Part shown: piece by piece, positions 8,642 to 16,113 of the stretch | Layout: each line of letters starts with the position of its first letter | Numbering within the stretch: the first letter of the stretch is position 1 | DNA from: CAZHHH01 sp052400685 | Lineage (GTDB): Bacteria > Bacteroidota > Bacteroidia > Bacteroidales > Marinilabiliaceae | Length of the DNA: 26,391 bases | Assembly: GCA_052400685.1 (NCBI GenBank) | Contig: JBQTGJ010000030.1 | Reading direction: 5' to 3' (one strand) | Notes under the pieces: generated by a model | The model's database searches: none | Told to the model about the DNA's origin: nothing | The model's input: the letters and a program-made list of their open reading frames with translations, nothing else | Translations under genes and position numbers: made by a program

Positions 8642-8658
8642 AACCGAAGGTTTTTTTT
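8642..8658 (+). terminator. Weak candidate terminator after the leucine block
   Basis: AACC-GAA-GGTT (8642-8652) merges into a run of eight T residues ending near 8658. The stem is only four base pairs, so this is a weak intrinsic-terminator candidate. It lies in the 333-nt gap between the acyl-CoA dehydrogenase and the isomerase gene. The rest of that gap holds an MITE-like element (8708-8851) and otherwise nothing recognisable. Confidence 0.22.
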
Positions 8659-8707
8659 ATATTTACATTTTATACACCACGGCATTCTATCAATTACAAG
8701 CAGTATA

Positions 8708-8851
8708 TAGTGCCAGTCCATAAAGTGAGTCGTTTGAGCTGTGAAGTTCAATCGACTCACCTGCGCAGCTCAAAAAATGTGAGTTTACTGGTGTAAATCA
8801 CCCTTTTGAAACAAGCGTAACGCAAAAGTTGAACTTTACAGGCAGACACTA
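8708..8851 (+). repeat. MITE-like intergenic element, copy A
   Basis: A 144-bp element with imperfect terminal inverted repeats: left TAGTGCCAGTCCATAAAG, and right end read on the minus strand TAGTGTCTGCCTGTAAAG. Internal words shared with other copies include TGTGAGTTTACT, AAGCGTAACGC and AGTTGAACTTTA. It carries no coding capacity. Other copies or pieces are at 13577, 14682/15136, 15229, 15898, 18893 (inverted) and 26055. It ends 20 bp before the start codon of the isomerase gene and may supply part of its promoter. Confidence 0.65.
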
Positions 8852-8857
8852 TTATTG
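8829..8857 (+). promoter_or_regulatory. Candidate Bacteroidota promoter for the mevalonate block
   Basis: TTG at 8829-8831 and TATTATTG at 8850-8857 are separated by 18 nt. This resembles the Bacteroidota sigma-ABfr pattern (TTTG near -33, TAnnTTTG near -7), with one mismatch in the -7 box. The -33 box lies inside the right end of the MITE-like element and the -7 box straddles its edge. The start codon follows at 8872. It is a plausible element-derived promoter, but the match is short. Confidence 0.35.
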
Positions 8858-8871
8858 TATAGCAAACATCT

Positions 8872-9873
8872 ATGAGAGACCGGAAAAAAGAACATATAAA
8901 CCAGGCATTTCAATCGCGTGTCAATGCCTGGGAAGCGGATGTCAGATTCAACTACGAACCATTACTGGCAGGCCACGCATCCGACCACCCGAACCCATTC
9001 CCCTTTGCGGGGAAAACAATGCACCTGCCTCTGTGGGTAAGCAGCATGACTGGCGGAACAGCACTCGCCGGAACCATCAACCGCAATCTGGCACGCGCCG
9101 TTCGCGAATTTGGGCTGGGCATGGGACTGGGCTCTTGCCGCATACTCCTGGAGGACGACCGACATTTTGCCGACTTCGACATGCGGTCCATCATCGGAGA
9201 GGAGGCGCCTTTTTATGCCAACCTGGGTATTGCCCAGCTTGAACACCTCATCGACAACAAGGCCTCCGATAAAATTGAAGACATCGTGCGTCGCTTGAGA
9301 GCCGACGGTCTCATCATCCATATCAACCCTTTACAGGAAGCTTTTCAGCCCGAAGGCGACATGTTTACCCGCCCTCCTCTTGAAACATTGCAAGCGTTTC
9401 TGGAGCAAACAAAACTAAAAGTGATCGTAAAAGAGGTCGGCCAGGGCATGGGCCCCGAAAGCCTTCGTCATCTATTTCAGTTGCCGCTTCAGGCCATCGA
9501 ATTTGGCGCATTGGGAGGCACCAACTTCACGCTTCTGGAACTGTCACGACACCAAAACTTCGATACGTCGGTCTTTGAACCCTACGCCCGGATTGGACAC
9601 ACCGCCGAGGATATGACCCTGACAGCCAACAAAATTATTGCCGAAAACACAAATTTAAACTGTCAACAGCTCATCATATCGGGTGGCATCAGTAATGTTC
9701 TCGATGGCTATTACCTCACTCAAATCAGCCGGGTGCCTTCGGTCTTCGGAATGGGCTCGGCCCTGCTGAAAGTAGCCAGCGATGAGTACGCCACGCTTCA
9801 GCATTACCTTCAACAGGTCAATAAAAGTTACCAGCTGGCGCGAAGCTATTTAACCATCAGAAAAAAAGAGTAA
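8872..9873 (+). CDS. fni: Type 2 isopentenyl-diphosphate delta-isomerase (FMN-dependent)
   Basis: A 333-residue TIM-barrel flavoprotein interconverting IPP and DMAPP using reduced FMN. The family motifs are visible in order: RKKEHIN (4-10), the flavin-site stretch SSMTGGT (57-63), FGLGMGLGSCR (80-90), and HINPLQEAFQPEGD (150-163), which contains the active-site glutamine Q155 and the metal-binding glutamate E161. VKEVGQGM and a C-terminal phosphate-binding region (SGGISN, GMGSALL) follow. Length is typical. It is the first gene of the mevalonate block, 13 nt ahead of HMG-CoA reductase, so the two are almost certainly co-transcribed. Confidence 0.92.
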   Translation: MRDRKKEHINQAFQSRVNAWEADVRFNYEPLLAGHASDHPNPFPFAGKTMHLPLWVSSMTGGTALAGTINRNLARAVREFGLGMGLGSCRILLEDDRHFADFDMRSIIGEEAPFYANLGIAQLEHLIDNKASDKIEDIVRRLRADGLIIHINPLQEAFQPEGDMFTRPPLETLQAFLEQTKLKVIVKEVGQGMGPESLRHLFQLPLQAIEFGALGGTNFTLLELSRHQNFDTSVFEPYARIGHTAEDMTLTANKIIAENTNLNCQQLIISGGISNVLDGYYLTQISRVPSVFGMGSALLKVASDEYATLQHYLQQVNKSYQLARSYLTIRKKE

Positions 9874-9886
9874 AAACCCACTGACG

Positions 9887-11182
9887 ATGAAACTAATCAA
9901 AGGATTTTCAAAGCTAAACAGGGACGAAAAAATCCGTTTCATACAGACAAACATGCCATTAACGGGCGATTTAGCCCATACGCTGAAAACATACCGACAC
10001 CCGCAACAACAAAATATATTTGATGAATTTTCTGAAAATACACTGAGCAACTACTATTTGCCCTATGGGGTTGCGCCCAATTTTAATATCAACGGACAGA
10101 TATATGTCGTGCCAATGGTTGTGGAGGAAAGTTCGGTAGTAGCAGCCGCATCGCGTGCCGCCGCCTACTGGGCAGGGCATGGAGGATTTAATATAACAAT
10201 ACACAACACCCTGAAAGCAGGCCACATCTGGTTTCAATGGTCCGGCGATTCAACCACGCTTCAAAATGAGCTCCCCGCGTTAAAAGACCACCTTATCAAC
10301 GCCATAAAACCGCTCACCCAAAATATGGAAAAACGTGGTGGTGGCATTCAGGATATCCGTTTGATTCCGCAGCCGGAACTACCGGACACATGGCAACTAC
10401 AAGTCACCTTTAAAACAGCCGACAGCATGGGGGCCAATTTTATCAACACCTGTCTGGAAGCCATGGAAAAACCACTGACCGTCTATCTTGAAGACAAAGA
10501 TCTGCCAGCGCCCGATGTGATAATGGCAATCCTGTCAAATCACACCCCCAAATGCCTCGTAAGCTGTGAAGCTCATTGTGCCGTTGAAGCACTAACCCCT
10601 TACGCAAAAGGTGAAACGCCGCAAGAATTTGCCCGACGTTTTAAACTGGCTATGGATATTGCCTGGCATAACACCGACAGGGCCGTCACGCACAATAAAG
10701 GAATTTACAATGGCGTGGACGCCGTCATTCTGGCAACAGGCAATGATTTCAGGGCAGTAGAAGCAGCCGGACACGCCTACGCCGCCCGCGACGGCCGGTA
10801 CAGGGCATTATCAACCTGTAACATAACACCCGAAGGACAGTTTCACATCTCTCTTACCCTACCCATGGCCGTTGGAACGGTGGGTGGTTTAACCCGTCTG
10901 CATCCTCTGGCAGCCCTCTCTATGGACATCCTGCAACAGCCAACCGCCGAACAACTTATGGGTATCGCAGCCGCTGCCGGACTGGCCAATAACTTTTCGG
11001 CCGTGGCGTCGTTGGTCACCACCGGTATCCAAAACGGGCACATGAAACTGCACCTTTCCAATATCCTCAACAGCTTCAATGCTTCCGCAGATGAAAAAAA
11101 AGCCGCCCAAACCTATTTCGCAGATAAAGAAGTTAGCAGACTAGCTGTCAAAGAATTTTTAAACCGTAAAAAATCAGAATAA
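9887..11182 (+). CDS. mvaA: Hydroxymethylglutaryl-CoA reductase, class II
   Basis: A 431-residue soluble enzyme reducing HMG-CoA to mevalonate with two NAD(P)H. There is no N-terminal membrane domain, and length matches bacterial class II reductases. The likely catalytic residues are the glutamate in MVVEESSVVAA (E80/E81), lysine K271 in HNKGIYNGVDAV, aspartate D287 in ATGND and histidine H385 in GHMKLHL near the C-terminus. The dinucleotide-binding DSMGAN (179-184) is a variant of the usual DAMGAN. In other bacteria class II enzymes run either degradatively or biosynthetically. Here neighbouring mevalonate kinase and decarboxylase genes argue for synthesis. No HMG-CoA synthase is in the window. 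Confidence 0.93.
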   Translation: MKLIKGFSKLNRDEKIRFIQTNMPLTGDLAHTLKTYRHPQQQNIFDEFSENTLSNYYLPYGVAPNFNINGQIYVVPMVVEESSVVAAASRAAAYWAGHGGFNITIHNTLKAGHIWFQWSGDSTTLQNELPALKDHLINAIKPLTQNMEKRGGGIQDIRLIPQPELPDTWQLQVTFKTADSMGANFINTCLEAMEKPLTVYLEDKDLPAPDVIMAILSNHTPKCLVSCEAHCAVEALTPYAKGETPQEFARRFKLAMDIAWHNTDRAVTHNKGIYNGVDAVILATGNDFRAVEAAGHAYAARDGRYRALSTCNITPEGQFHISLTLPMAVGTVGGLTRLHPLAALSMDILQQPTAEQLMGIAAAAGLANNFSAVASLVTTGIQNGHMKLHLSNILNSFNASADEKKAAQTYFADKEVSRLAVKEFLNRKKSE

Positions 11183-11210
11183 TGAATGCGGCGTCCTCCC
11201 GACCCTGATA

Positions 11211-11243
11211 TTTATGTAGCTGCCTGAATTTTGTAGTTACATA
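11211..11243 (+). other. Inverted repeat between mvaA and the GHMP kinase gene
   Basis: TTATGTAGCT (11211-11220) pairs with AGTTACATAA (11234-11243) over ten positions, including one G-U, around a 13-nt loop. It sits in the 171-nt gap after the reductase gene. No T-run follows, so it is not a classic intrinsic terminator. It may be a processing or stability hairpin, or a protein-binding site. Confidence 0.35.
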
Positions 11244-11353
11244 AGGATTTCTGTCCACCTCAGGAAATTGCGGTGTCGTTTTCAAATTTAAGAAAAACAA
11301 CAGAAAGGCTGAAGTTCACGTCCATTCCATCAATAAATCAATAAATAAACCCC

Positions 11354-12268
11354 ATGCAAACATTCCACGCCAACGGCAAACTACTTATAACAGCCGAATA
11401 CCTCGTACTAAAAGGAGCGAAAGCATTGGCTGTTCCGCTGAATAAAGGGCAGCAGCTAACCGTCGGGCATTCCGGACTGCCGGGTTTGCGATGGCAAGCC
11501 ACAGCACCTTCCGGAGACTGGTTTGACGTGGAAATGGACGCGCAGCTAAACCTCATCCATTCTTCAGATGAAACTAAAGCCAAAACCCTTCAACACATTC
11601 TGATAAAGGCCCAACAACAAAAACCGGATGTAATATCAAAACTTCAACAGGCAACGGTTCAAACACATCTGGAGTTTGACCCGCTTTGGGGCTGGGGCAG
11701 CAGCTCAACACTGTTACACCTGTTGCACCAGTGGCTTGGCATTGATCCCTATCGGTTAATGGATGAAACATTTGGCGGTTCCGGATACGATATTGCCTGT
11801 GCCGCGGCTGATAAACCAATTCACTACAGCCGACACTGGCAACAAGAACCTGAAATTGAAACAGTATCATTTAATCCGCCATTTATAGAAAAAATCGGCC
11901 TCGTTTATCTCAACAAAAAACAGAATTCTTCATCTCAGGTCAAGTCGTTTCTTAAATCGCAACAACCCGATCAGGGCCTCATCGATGGGATATCAGCATT
12001 AACCACTGCGTTTACAAATGCAACCAACATTTCTGACTTTGAAAAACTGATTCATCGCCATGAAAAATTGATTTCCGCAGCCACAAAACTTATTCCGGTA
12101 CAAAAACAGCTGTTTCAGAAATTCCCCGGTGCCGTGAAATCGTTGGGTGCCTGGGGTGGCGATTTTGCATTATTCGTATCTGAAATGGATTTTCAAACCG
12201 CAAAAAATTGGTTTCACAACAACGGATATCCCATAGTGCTGCCATTTAAAGAGGTCATAAAAACCTGA
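11354..12268 (+). CDS. GYDIA-family GHMP kinase, probable phosphomevalonate kinase
   Basis: A 304-residue GHMP-superfamily protein. The N-terminus HANGKLLITAEYLVLKGAKAL is the usual GHMP opening strand/helix. The ATP-binding glycine/serine loop is WGWGSSSTLLHLL (about 114-126). The diagnostic GGSGYDIACAAA follows at about 140-151, and SLGAWGGDFALF is the C-terminal motif 3. Proteins of this form are annotated in Bacteroidota as GYDIA-family GHMP kinases. The locus supplies every other mevalonate-pathway step from HMG-CoA, leaving phosphorylation of phosphomevalonate unassigned, so I infer phosphomevalonate kinase. Alternatively it could be a divergent or accessory kinase. Confidence 0.82.
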   Translation: MQTFHANGKLLITAEYLVLKGAKALAVPLNKGQQLTVGHSGLPGLRWQATAPSGDWFDVEMDAQLNLIHSSDETKAKTLQHILIKAQQQKPDVISKLQQATVQTHLEFDPLWGWGSSSTLLHLLHQWLGIDPYRLMDETFGGSGYDIACAAADKPIHYSRHWQQEPEIETVSFNPPFIEKIGLVYLNKKQNSSSQVKSFLKSQQPDQGLIDGISALTTAFTNATNISDFEKLIHRHEKLISAATKLIPVQKQLFQKFPGAVKSLGAWGGDFALFVSEMDFQTAKNWFHNNGYPIVLPFKEVIKT

Positions 12269-12519
12269 CCTTCAATTTTTGTTTTGCCCGCTTTTTGAAA
12301 AATGGACAAACACAAATTATAAACAACTGAAATAATAATCATTAACCAGTCTTCCTCACAAAAACAGATTGTTTTTTAATTCCCTAAACAACAATTATAC
12401 CGCACCAGAGCTGTTATATTCTTGCGTTTTGATTGAACTATCGGTCGATTTCTATGTTTTGCTGTTTCAGTAACCAATTAAAAACAGGCATTCCACAAAA
12501 TATCCGGCAACCAAAAATA

Positions 12520-13578
12520 ATGACTAACAGCAACAGCATTAGCGCCACCATCGAATGGCAAAGCCCGTCGAATCTGGCCATCGTAAAATATTGGGGAAAG
12601 AAAAATACACAGGAGCCGCTTAATTCAAGCATCAGCTTCACGCTAAAAAATGCCGTAACCATCACCAAAGTCACGGCAACACCCGCCGCCCAGGGCGGTT
12701 TTTCATTTATGCTTGATGGAAAACCCTATGACGCTTTCAACCAAAAGATAAAGTTGTTTCTGGAAAAGGCAAAGCTTCAGCTGCCATTTCTCCACAAACA
12801 TCACGTACACATCAACAGCCATAACACATTCCCGCACTCCTCAGGCATTGCCTCCTCGGCCAGCAGCATGAGCGCCCTGGCTTTATGTCTCATTGATTTA
12901 CAGGCCGTGAGCGAAGGACGTCCACCGGGGCACCCCGATTTAAAAGCGGCATCCAATCTGGCAAGGTTGGGTTCAGGCAGTGCCAGTCGATCGGTATACC
13001 CCGGCTGGTCCTTATGGGGTAAACATCCCAACGTAGCCAACAGCAGCGATCAATATGCCATTGCGTTAGAAAATATACATCCCGGTTTTCAGTCGTTGGC
13101 CGATGCCATTCTGATTACCGATCCCGGCAGTAAAAAAATTAGCAGCAGTGACGGGCACGCACTCATGAAAACCCATCCTTTCGGAGAAGCTCGAATTAAA
13201 CAAGCCAACAGCAATACGCTTAAACTATTGGACATCCTAAAATCCGGAGATTATGCCGGCTTCTTCGCCATTGCCGAACACGAAGCCCTCACATTACATG
13301 CCTTAATGATGAGTTCGAACCCGGGATACACCTTACTACAACCCAACAGCTTGCTGATTATTGATGAAATAAGAAAAGCCCGGACCCAAAAAAATATTCC
13401 GGTGGGTTTCAGCATGGATGCGGGACCCAACGTGCATTTGTTATATCCCAAAAACGAAACAAAAACCATTGCGCCATGGATTGAAGAAACCATCAGGCCG
13501 CTATGTTACAACCAAACCATATTATTTGACGAAATAAAACAAAGGAAACCAGACCTGGAAACCACAAAAAAGAAATAG
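12520..13578 (+). CDS. mvaD: Diphosphomevalonate decarboxylase
   Basis: A GHMP-family enzyme of about 352 residues converting diphosphomevalonate to IPP with ATP, CO2 and phosphate release. Motifs seen are SPSNLAIVKYWGKK near the N-terminus, NTFPHSSGIASSASSMSAL (phosphate loop), LGSGSASRSVYPGW, and SMDAGPNVHLLYP with the catalytic aspartate. An in-frame TTG at 12433 and ATG at 12454 would add up to 29 residues, but those codons encode an unconserved stretch. The ATG at 12520 puts the conserved core about 18 residues from the start, as usual. The 251-nt gap upstream has a weak TATTCTTG box near 12418. The stop codon overlaps the end of an MITE-like repeat. Confidence 0.88.
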   Translation: MTNSNSISATIEWQSPSNLAIVKYWGKKNTQEPLNSSISFTLKNAVTITKVTATPAAQGGFSFMLDGKPYDAFNQKIKLFLEKAKLQLPFLHKHHVHINSHNTFPHSSGIASSASSMSALALCLIDLQAVSEGRPPGHPDLKAASNLARLGSGSASRSVYPGWSLWGKHPNVANSSDQYAIALENIHPGFQSLADAILITDPGSKKISSSDGHALMKTHPFGEARIKQANSNTLKLLDILKSGDYAGFFAIAEHEALTLHALMMSSNPGYTLLQPNSLLIIDEIRKARTQKNIPVGFSMDAGPNVHLLYPKNETKTIAPWIEETIRPLCYNQTILFDEIKQRKPDLETTKKK

Positions 13579-13668
13579 AGTCTGTCCATAAACTCAGTGT
13601 TTGAAATATAAAGTTCAGATTCAAGGCTTGCGAAGTCCGAAAAATGTGAGTTTACTTCGGAAATGTTC
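13577..13668 (+). repeat. MITE-like intergenic element, copy B (3-prime truncated)
   Basis: The left end AGAGTCTGTCCATAAA follows directly on, and overlaps, the stop codon of the decarboxylase gene (TAG, 13576-13578). Shared internal words are AAGGCTTGCGAAGTC and TGTGAGTTTACT. Homology fades near 13668 where a perfect palindrome GTTCCGGAAC (13665-13674) lies; the right half with AACGCAGAAGTTGAC is missing. An in-frame ATG at 13663 for the next gene lies inside this repeat and is unlikely to be the true start. Confidence 0.55.
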
Positions 13669-13698
13669 CGGAACGCCATTCCAATAAAATATATTTAC

Positions 13699-14685
13699 AT
13701 GTCATCAACCAGACACAGTAACAACAATCCATTTCACTCCAAAATAATGCTATTTGGAGAATACAGTATTATAGTAGGCTCAATGGCCCTCACCATTCCA
13801 TACGCACATTTCAACGGGTCGTTGGAGTTCATCAACCGCAATCGTTATACAGACCTCGATTTTGCACGACGAAGCAACCATCTGTTATCGGAGTACTATA
13901 ACAAGTATATCATCGCACTGGCTCAAAAAGGCACTCTGCCCCGGGGCTTCGACCATCAGCAGTTAGGAAACGATATCAGGCAGGGCCTCTATTTTGAATC
14001 GACCATTCCCGAGAGCTATGGACTGGGCAGCAGCGGGGCGTTAGTGGCAGCTCTATACGACCGGTATATAAAACGGGACGACCGACCACTCAGGTCATCT
14101 AAAAGCACCGATATACTGGAACTGAAAGCCGAACTTGCCATATTGGAATCCTGGTTTCACGGCACCAGTTCGGGCATCGACCCGCTGATATGTTACATGC
14201 GGCGGCCCCTGCTTTTTAAAGACAACAAAACTATTAAACCCATATCAATACCACGTTACAACCTCACCTCCAACGATGCCATTTTTTTAATAAACAGCGA
14301 AAAATCGGGCAAGACGGCCCCGCTGGTCGATCAGTTTATGAAAAACTGTGAGGAACCAAACTTCAAACAACAAATGCAAAATGAATACATACCACTAAAC
14401 AACGCCTGCATACAATCGCTTATAGATGGCGACATCGAACTATTTGAACAAAAAGTACGTGAATTATCAATGTTTCAGTCCAAACATTTTAGTGGTATGG
14501 TCCCTTCCACCCTCGAAATGGAATGGCTTTACGGTATCACCACCGGACAATTCATGCTGAAATTATGCGGCTCGGGAGGTGGTGGTTTTGTTTTAGGATT
14601 TACACGCCACTACAGAGAAGTTAAAGAACGCTTCCTTGCCAAAGGGAAAGAAATTATACCAGTATACCAGTATGAAGCCATTTAG
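13699..14685 (+). CDS. mvk: Mevalonate kinase
   Basis: About 328 residues, GHMP family, phosphorylating mevalonate at C5. Motifs are FHSKIMLFGEYSIIVGS (N-terminal lysine and strand), PESYGLGSSGALVAALYDRY (ATP loop), WFHGTSSGIDPLICY (catalytic aspartate in the GxDP context typical of mevalonate kinase) and KLCGSGGGGFVLGF (motif 3). A longer reading from 13663 begins inside an MITE-like repeat; the ATG at 13699 gives MSSTRHSNNN followed by the conserved core. It completes the set HMG-CoA to IPP with mvaA, the GYDIA kinase and mvaD. Its TAG stop is embedded in the left end of another element copy. Confidence 0.87.
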   Translation: MSSTRHSNNNPFHSKIMLFGEYSIIVGSMALTIPYAHFNGSLEFINRNRYTDLDFARRSNHLLSEYYNKYIIALAQKGTLPRGFDHQQLGNDIRQGLYFESTIPESYGLGSSGALVAALYDRYIKRDDRPLRSSKSTDILELKAELAILESWFHGTSSGIDPLICYMRRPLLFKDNKTIKPISIPRYNLTSNDAIFLINSEKSGKTAPLVDQFMKNCEEPNFKQQMQNEYIPLNNACIQSLIDGDIELFEQKVRELSMFQSKHFSGMVPSTLEMEWLYGITTGQFMLKLCGSGGGGFVLGFTRHYREVKERFLAKGKEIIPVYQYEAI

Positions 14686-15228
14686 TGCCTGTTCATTAAG
14701 TTGGGAGTTTGGTTGTAAAGTTCAAATTCAGGCCTTACACAGCTCATAAAATGTGAGCATCGTAAAACCAAAACCATTGCATTAGTCAATAATTACCGGA
14801 AAAGAGCAGAAAGCTTATCCATATACACAGAAGCTGACCCGACCGGATTAGAAACTTATTATCAGACTGATACACTCATCTAACACACTTAGAAACGTAT
14901 TCTCAGACTTAGAAGGATATCTGGCACACTTAGAAGAGCATCTGGCACACTTAGAAGCTTATTCTCAGACTTAGAAGGATATCTGGCACACTTAGAAATA
15001 TATCTGGCATACTTAGATGAACATCTGGCACACTTAGAAATGTATCTGGCACACTTAGAAGGACATCTGGCACACTTAGAAACTTATCTGGCACACTTAG
15101 AAGAACATCTGGCACACTTAGAAACTTATTCACAACTTACAAAATGCAAAAAATGTGAGTTTACTTTCGTAAATGACTGTTTTTATGACGAGCATAACGC
15201 AGAAGTTGACTTTATAGGCAAACTATAA
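14682..15228 (+). repeat. MITE-like element copy C, split by a tandem array
   Basis: The left half (14682-14757) starts TTAGTGCCTGTTCATTAAG and stops after AAAATGTGAG. The right half (about 15136-15228) resumes with AAAAATGTGAGTTTACT and contains AACGCAGAAGTTGACTTTA near its end. Together they make one complete element of about 165 bp. About 380 bp has been inserted at the internal TGTGAG word, which is present on both sides. Most of that insert is the 21-bp repeat array; 14758-14888 holds nothing recognisable. An ORF reading through the array (15040-15228) is a repeat by-product. Confidence 0.55.
14889..15131 (+). repeat. 21-bp tandem repeat array
   Basis: About eleven to twelve units of consensus TTAGAArnwtATCTGGCACAC. 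Most are 21 bp; two are 20 bp with TCTCAGAC replacing CTGGCACAC. A 42-bp alternation is visible where units with ACTTAT, ATGTAT or ATATAT alternate with units containing GAACAT or GGACAT. Degenerate relatives extend left to about 14848. Because 21 is a multiple of three, both strands give long repeat-only reading frames (a heptad such as HLAHLET on plus), but no start context or conserved protein supports a gene. Confidence 0.88.
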
Positions 15229-15372
15229 TTAGTGCATGTCCATAAAGTCGGGAGTTTGTTTATAAAGTTCAAATTCAAGGCTTGCGAAGTCATAAAAATC
15301 AAGAAGTTTACTTTTCGTAAACGACTGTTTTTATGACAAGCGTAACGCAGAAGTTGACTTTATAAACAGTTA
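15229..15372 (+). repeat. MITE-like intergenic element, copy D (full length)
   Basis: A 144-bp, apparently complete copy immediately after copy C. Its left end is TTAGTGCATGTCCATAAAG and its right end read on minus is TAACTGTTTATAAAG. It contains AAGGCTTGCGAAGTC, AGTTTACTTTTCGTAAACG (a partial inverted repeat, GTTTAC...GTAAAC) and AACGCAGAAGTTGACTTTA. The right terminus coincides with the stop codon of the minus-strand marR gene (TAA, 15372-15370). Confidence 0.65.
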
Positions 15373-15861
15373 GGATTCACTCTCAAAAAAAGAATCAGCC
15401 ATAATAACCGGCGCCTCATCCGTCTCTTCAATTTCCAGCATCTGCGTTAACAAATCCAAAGCGTCCGACATTTTCGTCAGCTCCTCGTGCGACAGCCGTT
15501 CCAATTTATAGGCCAACCGCTTTTGAAACAAATCGGGGGTTTGCTTAAGAAGCTCATCGCCCGCCGAAGTCAGCGTAATACGAGTCACCCGTTTATCGCC
15601 CGACTTTGGCAACCGCGCCAGCAGACCATGGTTCTCCAAACGGCTGATGATGCCGGTTACCGTACTCGAATTCAGACTCAGATGGTCACGAATAGCCCGC
15701 TGTGTGGCCTGATATTCGGGTGACGACTTCAAAAACTCCAGACACAAAATCTGCGGTATACTAACCCCAAAATCCTTCTGCACCCGCTTCGATTCCAAAT
15801 TAATAGACCTGATGATTCGTCGAACCTTGATTAAAATATCTTTATAATCCATCTTATCCAT
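15370..15861 (-). CDS. MarR-family transcriptional regulator
   Basis: A 163-residue winged-helix regulator. The helix-turn-helix lies around residues 50-75 (ATQRAIRDHLSLNSSTVTGIISRLENHGLL) and is followed by the wing RLPKSGDKRVTRITLTSAG, with the conserved D-x-R of MarR proteins in GDKRV. The terminal helices (about 5-35 and 115-145) form the dimer interface. The ligand is unknown. The start at 15861 or the ATG three codons later is possible. Upstream lies a cluster of TCAAG half-sites, probably its own operator. It is flanked on both sides by MITE-like elements, and the next gene is unrelated, so targets cannot be assigned from context. Confidence 0.9.
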   Translation of the reverse strand: MDKMDYKDILIKVRRIIRSINLESKRVQKDFGVSIPQILCLEFLKSSPEYQATQRAIRDHLSLNSSTVTGIISRLENHGLLARLPKSGDKRVTRITLTSAGDELLKQTPDLFQKRLAYKLERLSHEELTKMSDALDLLTQMLEIEETDEAPVIMADSFFESES

Positions 15862-15883
15862 ACCGAAAAAAACTTTTAAATAA

Positions 15884-15912
15884 TATCAAGCAAAAAACTC
15901 AAGTGCTTGATA
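15884..15912 (-). promoter_or_regulatory. Candidate MarR operator
   Basis: TATCAAGC (15884-15891) and GCTTGATA (15905-15912) form a perfect 8-bp inverted repeat with a 13-bp spacer. Within it, TCAAG-TG-CTTGA (15899-15910) is a tighter symmetric pair. The three half-sites lie 23-51 bp upstream of the marR start, the usual position of an autoregulatory MarR site. The distal part overlaps the end of a neighbouring MITE-like repeat. Confidence 0.45.
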
Positions 15913-16027
15913 AGGAATGTTCAAATTCAAGCCTAGCCAAATTCCCAAAATTTAAATTTACAATGGTAAATGACCATGTTGAGGACCAGCATAACGCAGA
16001 AGTTGGACTTTTCTTGCAGGCACTAAT
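15898..16027 (+). repeat. MITE-like intergenic element, copy E (diverged)
   Basis: About 130 bp sharing GTTCAAATTCAAG, GGTAAATGACC and AACGCAGAAGTTGGACTT with the other copies. The right end read on minus is TTAGTGCCTGCAAGAAAAG, a good terminal match. The left end is diverged and merges with the marR upstream inverted repeat. It is non-coding. Confidence 0.55.
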
Positions 16028-16113
16028 CAATAAATTACGGGAAGCTAAGGATTTAAAAATAACATCAATGCTTTAACAGCTCAAAGCTTTATACCGTAAA
16101 CATCCGGATTTTA

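Noticed and set aside
12433..12519. Extended N-terminus of diphosphomevalonate decarboxylase from a TTG or upstream ATG
   Set aside because: The added residues are cysteine-rich and unlike the family; the ATG at 12520 gives the standard N-terminus.
13663..13698. Upstream ATG for mevalonate kinase
   Set aside because: It lies within the MITE-like repeat and encodes an unconserved stretch; ATG 13699 is preferred.
14889..15131. CRISPR array
   Set aside because: The units are contiguous 20-21-bp tandem repeats without unique spacers, and no cas genes are nearby.
14951..15228. Repeat-rich ORFs on both strands (heptads such as HLAHLET or LSVPDVLL)
   Set aside because: They arise because the 21-bp unit is a multiple of three; the plus-strand frame also runs into the element half downstream. 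No start signal or conserved domain supports translation.
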